The notes under the pieces are model-generated. The model was given only the letters and a program-made list of their open reading frames with translations. It made no database searches and was not told where the DNA came from. 13,360 bases of DNA, from assembly GCA_035937155.1 (NCBI GenBank), contig DASYVJ010000080.1, positions 1 to 13,360 on the forward strand, in the 5' to 3' direction. How positions within the stretch are numbered: position 1 is the first letter of the stretch; each line of letters begins with the position of its first letter. The stretch is from Palsa-870 sp035937155. GTDB taxonomy: Bacteria > Chloroflexota > Dormibacteria > Dormibacterales > Dormibacteraceae. Position numbers and translations under genes: made by a program. Positions 6,481-12,916 of this stretch are shown here, piece after piece.

Positions 6481-7437
6481 TTAAGCCAGCTCTACCGGTA
6501 CGACCTCGAGCGTGATCAGTTTCTCGCGGCGCAGGATGCTGAGCGCGACCTTCGATCCGATTCGAGCCTCGACCATCAAGCGCTGAAGGTCACCAGCTTT
6601 GGCGACCGGCGTATCGGACACCGACACGATGATGTCTCCGCTTTGCAGCCCCCCGCCTGCGGCCGGGCTTCCGCTGACGACCTCCTGCACCTCGACCCCC
6701 GCCTTGCGCCCGAGCTTTTGCGCGACCGCAGGAGGCAGAGAGCGATTGCCGCCGGCGATCCCGAGATAGGCGCGGCGCACCCGGCCGTTGCGCATCAGCG
6801 CGGAAAGGATGGCCTGGGTCGTCGCGTTCATCGGCACGGCCAGGCCGAGGCCCATGCCGGCCACCGCGGTGTTGACGCCGATCAGCCGCGCCTGCCAGTC
6901 CGCGAGCGCACCACCCGAGTTGCCCGGGTTGAGCGCGGCGTCGGTCTGGATTACGTCTTCGATGAACCGCCGGTGCCCATTCCCGTCGGCGGTCGCCAGC
7001 GAGCGGCCTAACCCGCTGACGACCCCCGACGTGACGGATCCCGAGAACCCCATCGGGTTGCCGACGGCGACGACGAGCTGGCCGACCCGAAGTTGGTCGG
7101 CGTTGCCGATTGGCACGGGTTGCAGCGTCGCGGCGAGGGCGCGTGCGATAGCCAGGTCCGAGAGAGCATCAGCGCCGACGACCTCGACGTCGTACTCGGT
7201 GCCATCAAGGAACGACGCGCTTGCCGAGCCGCCCTGAGCCACGACGTGCGCGGACGTGACGAGATAGCCGTCGGGGGTGATGACCACGGCCGAGCCGGCG
7301 CCGCCGCCCCGTCCGGCGCGGCCAACTCGCAGGCTGGCGACTGAGGGCAGGACGCGCTCCGCGACCGACGTGACCGTCGTCGAGTAGGCGTCTAGGGCTT
7401 CACGCTCGGTCGGCATCGCGGTAGTGGTTTCAACCAT
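6481..7437 (-). CDS. HtrA/DegP-like trypsin-fold serine protease with one PDZ domain, no visible export signal
   Basis: A 318-residue S1C-family protease. The catalytic triad is visible: His64 in TSAHVV, Asp94 in LSDLAIA, Ser174 in NPGNSGGAL. The protease domain spans about 25-210 and a single PDZ domain about 225-315, with YLGIAGG at its start, GSPAAGGGLQSGDII, and a final strand ending VVPVELA. HtrA enzymes normally work outside the cytoplasm in protein quality control. This one starts MVETTTAMPTEREALDAYST with no signal peptide or membrane anchor, and no plausible upstream extension was seen, so it may be cytoplasmic or exported by another route. The segment after the His motif lacks the usual acidic context. 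The gene lies 57 bp after the hypothetical gene and about 20 bp before ppk2, suggesting a shared transcript. Confidence 0.9.
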   Translation of the reverse strand: MVETTTAMPTEREALDAYSTTVTSVAERVLPSVASLRVGRAGRGGGAGSAVVITPDGYLVTSAHVVAQGGSASASFLDGTEYDVEVVGADALSDLAIARALAATLQPVPIGNADQLRVGQLVVAVGNPMGFSGSVTSGVVSGLGRSLATADGNGHRRFIEDVIQTDAALNPGNSGGALADWQARLIGVNTAVAGMGLGLAVPMNATTQAILSALMRNGRVRRAYLGIAGGNRSLPPAVAQKLGRKAGVEVQEVVSGSPAAGGGLQSGDIIVSVSDTPVAKAGDLQRLMVEARIGSKVALSILRREKLITLEVVPVELA

Positions 7438-7449
7438 GGTGCTTACAAC

Positions 7450-7455
7450 ATTACA
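7450..7455 (-). promoter_or_regulatory. Possible -10 box just upstream of the protease gene
   Basis: TGTAAT on the minus strand ends 12 nt before the protease ATG at 7437 and matches TATAAT at five of six positions. It lies in a short AT-rich patch of the 57-bp gap, next to the palindrome CAACGTTG. No matching -35 and no Shine-Dalgarno site were found. If real, it would give a leader of only a few bases. Confidence 0.25.
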
Positions 7456-7494
7456 ACGTTGGGCGGCAACAGTTCATGCCCGCCGCTCAACTCG

Positions 7495-8469
7495 CTAGAG
7501 AAGGACAGGCAGATGGGGCACCGGCGACTCGGATGCGTACTCGAAGGCTGCCGAGGCCGGGCGCCGGATTCGCCCGAGGACCTCTTCGCCCTGCGTGAGC
7601 CGCAGCTCCAAGTCGGCGACCTCCGTGTGATAGCAGACGCGCGACCCGCCGCGCGGATCGGCGTACGTGACTCCGATCAAGTCGGACCGCCGCGGCGTCA
7701 CCTCCACGTGCAGCTGCCTTCGTCCCAACTTCGCGTGCGCTGTCCAGGAATCCAGGGCGATCGGTCCGCGAGTCCGCAGGACGTTGAGCGGCCCATTGAA
7801 AATAAAGCGCTGCTCGCGCAGGTGCGCGCCCAGCGTCGTGCCGACGAGCTCGCGTCCCAGCCGAGACCGCACTCGCGACGTGGCGCCGTCGACCCAGAAA
7901 TCCTGGCCAGACGCGAAGCCCCAGTTCCACTCCAGCGCGTGACTTGATCCCCACGTGTGCTGTTGACCGCCTGGTACATGCTCAAGGCGAACTTCGCGTC
8001 CGTCGATCTCGACCGAGCCTGAGACCTTGATGGCAGGCTGCACGCCGATGTTGGCGACCGACGAGAGCACGTCCCACGGCGAACGCATGAATGGGAATGG
8101 CTGCTCGCGCGAGTCCCAGCGCAGGTCCCAGCTCATCATTCCTCGCTCGCTGCGGATCTCTCCAGAGCAGCCGTTGCGCACCAGGAGCGCGTCTCCCAAC
8201 CGGACCGCAAAGGGCCGGCGTTGAATCTGCATCGCGTTCAGCGGAAACGACGCCTTGGCGCCCCAGTTCGAGCTCGGGTCCTCGTGATCGAAACGAAAGC
8301 CCCACAGGGCTGAATGCGCTTCGGCCTGCACGCCCGGCGCGGGGTTGAACGTGGTGTACCGAATCCAGTATCCGCGCCGCTGAGCGGGGTCGGACAGCGT
8401 CAGATACCAGGCCTCGTAGCTACCGGCCCGGTTCTGGCAGCGAGCGGCGTTCGCCGCTTCTGATTCCAT
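7495..8469 (-). CDS. Conserved hypothetical protein, possibly of the tocopherol cyclase / CrtC-AttH-like beta-barrel type
   Basis: A 324-residue protein with no signal peptide and no membrane segment, rich in Trp and in alternating polar/hydrophobic stretches typical of beta structure. Visible segments are GSYEAWYLTLSDP near the start, GYWIRYTTFNP, ALWGFRFD, and a central GGQQHTWGSSHALEWNWGFA. These resemble a group of poorly characterised proteins with a paired lipocalin-like fold, related in outline to tocopherol cyclase and carotenoid hydratase CrtC. That likeness comes from motif style, not from a search, so no reaction is assigned. The ATG at 8469 has AGGA only 2 nt upstream. It starts 41 bp from the divergent DUF1800 gene and leads the minus-strand group. 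Confidence 0.75.
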   Translation of the reverse strand: MESEAANAARCQNRAGSYEAWYLTLSDPAQRRGYWIRYTTFNPAPGVQAEAHSALWGFRFDHEDPSSNWGAKASFPLNAMQIQRRPFAVRLGDALLVRNGCSGEIRSERGMMSWDLRWDSREQPFPFMRSPWDVLSSVANIGVQPAIKVSGSVEIDGREVRLEHVPGGQQHTWGSSHALEWNWGFASGQDFWVDGATSRVRSRLGRELVGTTLGAHLREQRFIFNGPLNVLRTRGPIALDSWTAHAKLGRRQLHVEVTPRRSDLIGVTYADPRGGSRVCYHTEVADLELRLTQGEEVLGRIRRPASAAFEYASESPVPHLPVLL

Positions 8470-8510
8470 CGTCCTGCGCCATTACGAATTCTTCACATCC
8501 GGCTGATGCC

Positions 8511-10013
8511 ATGCGCACCTGGCCGGGCTTGAATTGGCGCATGAGCCTTGTGGCAGGTACTGAAACAGCGGCTTCATCGGAAACTCAAGCGCGGCGCGGC
8601 ATCACACGGCGCCAGGCGCTGGCGGCGGCGGCGGTAACTGGGCTCGGTGTCGGCGCCGTCCGCCTGCTCGGCGGTTCGATGCAGAGCCTGGCCAGGCCAA
8701 AAGCAGGATCCGGCACGGATTGGGTCTCGCCGCTCGGCTCCGAGTCGGCGCGAGTCATGCAGCTCCTGCGCCGCACGACCCTCGGCTACACACCCACTCA
8801 GCTGGAGTCGGCGCTGTCCGACGGGTTCAACAAGACCGTCGACAGGCTGATCGAGACCCCGGCGGCCGCACCGCCGGCATTAGATGTAGCGAGCACTCCA
8901 GGCGGCCGCTTCGCCGTGGGACAGCTGCAGCTGTGGTGGCTCGATCACATGCTCAGCACCCCGACGCCGCTGGCCGAGCGCATGACGCTGTTCTGGCACG
9001 GCCATTTCACGAGCGACTACCGCAAGACGGCTGACAACACGTTCATGTACTGGCAGAACCTCACGTGGCGCCGCATCGCCATGACGAACCTGCGCGCCAT
9101 GCTCATGGAGGTCACGACCGACCCGGCGATGCTCCGCTACCTGGACCTCGCGACTTCGACCGGCCAGAACCCCAACGAGAACTACTCACGCGAGCTCATG
9201 GAACTGTTCACGATGGGGCCCGGCAACTACTCGGAGACGGATGTGCGAGAGAGCGCGAAGGCGCTTGCCGGCTGGCAGGAGCCGCAGCCTGACTCCTACG
9301 CCTCCGTGGTGGTCGACAAGGCGAACAACGTCACCCGCAAATTACCGGTGTACTCGACGCAGAGGCCTGGCGTGCTCAATCCAAAACGGGCGTTCAAAGG
9401 GAGCGTCGCGTACCTGGGCAAGACCGGCCCGCTCGACACGCAAGGTGTCATCGATCGGATCCTGGCGCAGCCGGCCACCGCGCAGTTCATCGCCGGCAAG
9501 CTCGCGCAGCATTTCGTCACCGCGCGGCCCGAAGCCGGCTACGTGAAGAACCTCGGAGACACGTTCCGCCGCAGCAACTACGACATGAAGACGCTGATGC
9601 GCGCGCTTTTCACGAGCCCGCAGTTCGTCGCCGCGCAAAGCTACAGAACGCTGGTCAAGAGCCCAACCGAGTTCATGGTCCATGCAGCGCTGGCGCTCGG
9701 TGCGGCCAAACCTTCGAAGCTCATCGTGTCCGCAGGCTCAGGGATGGGTCAGTCGCTCTTCGATCCCCCCGACGTCGGCGGCTGGCCGAGCAACGAGTCG
9801 TGGATCTCCTCCAACACCGTCGTCGAGCGCGTGAACTTTGTGACCGCCGCGCTCAGTCAGATCAAGACATCCGTGCCTCTCGCTTCGGATGCGCCACGCC
9901 AGCACCTCGATGGGGTGCTCAGCGCTCAGACGGCAAGCCTTTTGAACCAGGCGGCGGATGACCGCGCGCGCTGGTTCATCACTCTCGCCTCGCCGGAATT
10001 TCAGCTCAAGTAG
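8511..10013 (+). CDS. DUF1800 family protein with twin-arginine signal
   Basis: A 500-residue protein of the DUF1800 family, whose biochemical role is not established. The N-terminus has a Tat-type signal: TRRQAL (32-37) followed by a hydrophobic Ala/Gly/Val stretch. This implies export in folded form, perhaps with a cofactor. Family hallmarks are LLRRTTLGYTPTQ (85-97), ERMTLFWHGHFTS (156-168), NPNENYSRELMELFTMGPGN (220-239) with ALAGW after it, and DPPDVGGWP with ESWISSNT near 420-435. The start is uncertain: ATG 8511 gives the longest form and ATG 8541 (MSLVAG) is equally possible, and neither has a clear ribosome binding site. Genes of this family are usually paired with DUF1501, as here, 8 bp downstream. 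It opens a tightly packed five-gene run. Confidence 0.93.
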   Translation: MRTWPGLNWRMSLVAGTETAASSETQARRGITRRQALAAAAVTGLGVGAVRLLGGSMQSLARPKAGSGTDWVSPLGSESARVMQLLRRTTLGYTPTQLESALSDGFNKTVDRLIETPAAAPPALDVASTPGGRFAVGQLQLWWLDHMLSTPTPLAERMTLFWHGHFTSDYRKTADNTFMYWQNLTWRRIAMTNLRAMLMEVTTDPAMLRYLDLATSTGQNPNENYSRELMELFTMGPGNYSETDVRESAKALAGWQEPQPDSYASVVVDKANNVTRKLPVYSTQRPGVLNPKRAFKGSVAYLGKTGPLDTQGVIDRILAQPATAQFIAGKLAQHFVTARPEAGYVKNLGDTFRRSNYDMKTLMRALFTSPQFVAAQSYRTLVKSPTEFMVHAALALGAAKPSKLIVSAGSGMGQSLFDPPDVGGWPSNESWISSNTVVERVNFVTAALSQIKTSVPLASDAPRQHLDGVLSAQTASLLNQAADDRARWFITLASPEFQLK

Positions 10014-10021
10014 GTGGAGAC

Positions 10022-11323
10022 ATGACCAACGAAATCGGCATCAACCAGCTCAAGCGCCGTGACTTTCTCAAGGCCGGCCTCGTGTTCGGAGCGGGCGCGG
10101 CAGGATTGGCGGCAGGGTACGCGGCCGTGCCGGACGCCTTTGCGCGGGCGGTCTACGCGGCAAAGCGCGAGGGGATGACCAACGACAACGTGCTGGTCAT
10201 GATCCAGCTCGCAGGCGGGAATGACGGGCTGCGCACGGTCGTGCCACTCGCCGATCCGACGCTCCACGACCTGCGGCCCAAGCTGGCCAGCTCGATGGTG
10301 TCGCAAGCGCTGCCCCTGAACAACCAGTTCGGCTTGAACCACAACCTCGGCGCTATCAAGGGCCTCTGGGACAAGGGCAAGGTCGCGATCGTCGAAGGCG
10401 TCGGCTATCCCAACCCGACCTTCTCGCACTTCGAGTCGATCCGGATCTGGGAAACAGGTGACCCGACCCGCAGGCAGGTCGACGGCTGGCTCGGGCGAAC
10501 CCTCGCGAGCGCTTATGACTCCAACGGACATCCGCTTACGGGATGCGCGTGTGGAACCACGGACATTCCCGGTGCGCTGCGCGACCTGCAGGCGACGATG
10601 ACGGTGATCCAGAACCAGAAGACATTCGGGTTCACGGGTGGCAGCGAGGTCGAAGCCGCCGTCGGTGCGCTGTACAAAGGCACGCCGGGGATCTACGGAG
10701 CGTTGTTCGATACTGCAATCGCGACTGCGACCGAAACGATGGCGACGCTGCGTACGTCCGCTGCGAGCTACCAGCCCATGGCCAATTACACCGACAAGGT
10801 GCAGCTGGTTTATTCGTCGAAGAACCAGCTCGCCGCCGCACTGCAGCTCGCAGCTGAGCTCATCGTCACCGGGACTGGCGTGAAGCTGCTGCACGTCACT
10901 CTTGGCGGGTTCGACACGCACTACACCGAGCTCAACCGCCACGACGACCTCATGGGTTACCTCGATTCGGCGGTGGGCGCTTTTTATCAGGACCTGGCGG
11001 CGCACGGTAAAGCCGACAAGGTGCTCATCGCGACGTGGTCGGAGTTCGGCCGCCGGCCTAAGGAGAACGCGAGCGGAGGCACCGACCACGGGGCGGCCGC
11101 GCCGCTGCTTCTGATCGGGGATCCGGTGAAGGGCGGTTTCTACGGAGAGGCGCCGAACCTCACCAGCCTCGACGCCACCGGCAACCTCAAGTACGCGGTG
11201 GACTTCCGCTCCGTGTACCAGGAGATCCTCGGCGGGCACCTCGGAGCCGACTCGACCAAGATCCTCGGGACCGCCTTCGACCGCGTGCCATTCCTCAACG
11301 CGCCGGCCGCGGTTGCGGTTTGA
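10022..11323 (+). CDS. DUF1501 family protein with twin-arginine signal
   Basis: A 433-residue protein of the DUF1501 family, related in fold to sulfatases and alkaline phosphatases but of unknown reaction. A textbook Tat motif KRRDFLK (11-17) precedes a hydrophobic region ending near AFARAVYA. Core motifs are LAGGNDGLRTVVP (63-75), HFESIRIWETG (136-146), GGFDTH (295-300), WSEFGRRPKENASGGTDHG (339-357) and VDFRSVYQEIL (393-403). His, Asp and Glu residues in these motifs are likely metal ligands by analogy with the alkaline phosphatase superfamily, which is inference. The ATG follows GGTGGAG closely and lies 8 bp after the DUF1800 stop. The next ATG is 1 bp after its TGA, so translation of the following small gene is likely coupled. 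Confidence 0.94.
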   Translation: MTNEIGINQLKRRDFLKAGLVFGAGAAGLAAGYAAVPDAFARAVYAAKREGMTNDNVLVMIQLAGGNDGLRTVVPLADPTLHDLRPKLASSMVSQALPLNNQFGLNHNLGAIKGLWDKGKVAIVEGVGYPNPTFSHFESIRIWETGDPTRRQVDGWLGRTLASAYDSNGHPLTGCACGTTDIPGALRDLQATMTVIQNQKTFGFTGGSEVEAAVGALYKGTPGIYGALFDTAIATATETMATLRTSAASYQPMANYTDKVQLVYSSKNQLAAALQLAAELIVTGTGVKLLHVTLGGFDTHYTELNRHDDLMGYLDSAVGAFYQDLAAHGKADKVLIATWSEFGRRPKENASGGTDHGAAAPLLLIGDPVKGGFYGEAPNLTSLDATGNLKYAVDFRSVYQEILGGHLGADSTKILGTAFDRVPFLNAPAAVAV

Positions 11324-11324
11324 T

Positions 11325-11555
11325 ATGAGAAGCGTCGTCCTGAAGGCCGGCGTGACCTTGCTTACCGTCGCGACGACGTTGCTCTCGGCCGCTTATGTCA
11401 CCTCCCACCTGAAGAATCCGGCCGCTCCGCTGCAGCCAATCGTGCTCAGTGCGTCGGGGGCATCGACGGTAAAGACGCCCGGGGGCACGCTTACGCTCGG
11501 ACCCTCGGTCCAGCCCTCCGACATGCAGCCGGTGACATCGACCTATGCCTCATAG
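11325..11555 (+). CDS. Small exported or membrane-anchored protein (76 aa) with an SGAST motif, unknown family
   Basis: A 76-residue protein with a basic N-terminus (MRSVVLK) and one hydrophobic segment (about 8-26), then a Pro/Ser/Thr/Gly-rich tail likely to be unstructured and outside the membrane. I do not recognise the family. The tail holds SASGASTVKT (42-51). The SGAS core resembles the SGAT/SGAS acceptor site that ApbE enzymes modify with FMN, although the Asp usually found three residues before the Ser is Leu41 here. Its gene lies between DUF1501 (1-bp gap) and apbE (11-bp overlap), so it is almost certainly part of the operon. The ATG at 11325 is chosen over an upstream TTG because it sits at the coupled stop codon. 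A role as flavin carrier is speculation. Confidence 0.75.
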   Translation: MRSVVLKAGVTLLTVATTLLSAAYVTSHLKNPAAPLQPIVLSASGASTVKTPGGTLTLGPSVQPSDMQPVTSTYAS

Positions 11556-12372
11556 CGCCCCAGTCGAAGCACATCACTTCGAGGCTCTTGGCACCACGTG
11601 CAGCGTTTTTGCGGTTGGGCGCCCGCGTGGCCGGTTGTTGGAGAGTGAGTTCTGGGTGCGCCGGATGGGCGCGCGGATGACCCGGTTCACGCCGGACAGC
11701 GAGCTGTCGCTGTTCAACGCATCGGCAGGTCGGTGGGTCGAGATCAGCGCAGAGCTCGAATTGCTTCTGCGCGAGTCGCTTCGTGCGTTCGAGAAGAGCG
11801 CGGGACTTGTCAACGTCGCCGTCCTGCCGGCGATGGCGGCTATCGGCTACACGCGGCCACTGTCCGAGGGCACTCCTATGGCGACCGAGCCGCGCCCGTC
11901 CCCGTTGCCCGCCCTGCCGGACGTGCTGAGCGTGCGATCCGGTGCTGCCCAGCTCGAGCCAGGCGCCGGAATCGACCTTGGCGGCATCGCCAAAGGCTGG
12001 ATAGCCGACCGGCTGTGCGAAACGTTGGGGCCGAACGCTCTCGCCAACATAGGTGGCGACATCAGCGCCGCGGGCGAGGGTGCAGCCGGCGGGGGATGGC
12101 CTGTCGGGTTGGCCGGCGTGACCGTGCTTCTGCGCGATAGAGGTGCGGCCACGAGCAGCGTCCGCCGGCGGAGCTGGGGCGAACATCACCACCTGATCGA
12201 TCCACGCACCGGGCTGCCGGCGCGCACCGGCCTCGAAGAGGTGTCCGTCATCGCCGCGAACGGGGTGGAGGCCGAGGTCGTCGCCAAAACGGCGCTTCTG
12301 GTTGGTCCCGAGCTGGCGCCGATGTTCTGCGCGGCTCATGCGCTGGCGTGGTGGCTGGCCCTGGTGACATGA
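11545..12372 (+). CDS. apbE: ApbE-family FAD:protein FMN transferase
   Basis: A 275-residue enzyme of the ApbE family, which splits FAD and attaches FMN covalently to Thr/Ser of target proteins. Visible family blocks are ALGTTCSVF (14-22), MTRFTPDSELSLFN (45-58), NVAVLPAMAAIGY (90-102), IDLGGIAKGW (143-152), NIGGDIS (168-174), ATSSVRRRSW (202-211) and HHLIDPRTGLPA (215-226). The classical C-terminal metal site has Asp four residues before a conserved Thr. Here AEVVAKTALL (243-252) keeps Thr249 but has Val245 in that place and Glu244 beside it, so this is a divergent subgroup. No signal peptide or lipobox is seen, unlike proteobacterial ApbE. Its start overlaps the 76-residue gene by 11 bp and its stop overlaps the heme protein start (ATGA). 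These overlaps suggest that both neighbours are functional partners. Confidence 0.9.
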   Translation: MPHSAPVEAHHFEALGTTCSVFAVGRPRGRLLESEFWVRRMGARMTRFTPDSELSLFNASAGRWVEISAELELLLRESLRAFEKSAGLVNVAVLPAMAAIGYTRPLSEGTPMATEPRPSPLPALPDVLSVRSGAAQLEPGAGIDLGGIAKGWIADRLCETLGPNALANIGGDISAAGEGAAGGGWPVGLAGVTVLLRDRGAATSSVRRRSWGEHHHLIDPRTGLPARTGLEEVSVIAANGVEAEVVAKTALLVGPELAPMFCAAHALAWWLALVT

Positions 12373-12905
12373 CGACCGACCAGTTTCTCTGGGTGCTGGC
12401 GCGAGTCGCCGGCCTGAGTTCCTACGCCGCGCTCGCGGTCGCCCTGGTGACAGGCATCGCGCTTCGCACCGCCGTGCTCGACTGGCTGGGCACCAATCGC
12501 GCTCTACGCGCGCTGCACGAGTACACGACCGTGCTCTGGATTCCGCTGGCCGGGCTCCACCTCGTGTCTCTGCTGCTGGACAAGACTGCACGCATCGGTT
12601 GGCTCGACCTGGTCATCCCGTTTCACTCGAGCTATGCCTCTCTCGCGATCGGACTCGGTGCGCTGTCCGTGGACATTCTGCTGCTCGTCACGGTCACCGC
12701 ATTTCTCAAACGCCGGATGAACAAGGACCTGTGGCTGTGGATGCACCGCCTTGCATACGTCGGGTTCGCGATGATCTTCCTGCACGCGGTGCTCAGCGGC
12801 ACCGACTTCAGCGACCCGGTGGTTTCCGCGATCACCTGGGCCACCGCCGCAATGCTTGTCTTTCTCGCGCTGGTGCGGGCGATCTGGGGTCGGCTGCCCG
12901 CTTAA
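12369..12905 (+). CDS. Ferric-reductase-like transmembrane b-heme protein
   Basis: A 178-residue integral membrane protein with about five to six hydrophobic segments, matching the ferric-reductase-like transmembrane domain (also seen in MsrQ/YedZ and NOX proteins) without the flavin/NAD domains. Two His pairs in membrane helices have the spacing used for heme b ligation: His50 and His64, and His126 and His139, in HEYTTVLWIPLAGLH and HRLAYVGFAMIFLH. His86 is a fifth, near a loop. It would pass electrons across the membrane between a flavin or quinone and an outside acceptor. The ATG at 12369 overlaps the apbE stop as ATGA, supporting coupled translation. A GTG at 12348 inside apbE is less likely. 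Lack of its own reductase domain means a separate donor is needed. Confidence 0.88.
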   Translation: MTTDQFLWVLARVAGLSSYAALAVALVTGIALRTAVLDWLGTNRALRALHEYTTVLWIPLAGLHLVSLLLDKTARIGWLDLVIPFHSSYASLAIGLGALSVDILLLVTVTAFLKRRMNKDLWLWMHRLAYVGFAMIFLHAVLSGTDFSDPVVSAITWATAAMLVFLALVRAIWGRLPA

Positions 12906-12916
12906 ATCTGTTAAGC
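12900..12916. terminator. Inverted repeat covering both convergent stop codons
   Basis: GCTTAA, a 5-nt loop ATCTG, then TTAAGC. The left arm contains the TAA of the heme protein gene (12903-12905) and the right arm contains the TAA of the minus-strand gene (12913-12911). The stem is only 6 bp, mostly A/T, and no long T-run follows on either strand. At best it is a weak bidirectional terminator. Confidence 0.3.

Noticed and set aside
10001..11239. A 412-codon open frame on the minus strand
   Set aside because: It lies wholly antisense to the DUF1501 gene, which has unmistakable family motifs and a Tat signal. The minus-strand translation is Arg/Val/Glu-rich without any family pattern, as expected for a shadow frame in GC-rich DNA.
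11491..12591. A 366-codon open frame on the minus strand
   Set aside because: It spans the 3' end of the 76-aa gene, all of apbE and the start of the heme protein gene in antisense. The product is Arg-rich and lacks motifs, so it is a GC-driven shadow.
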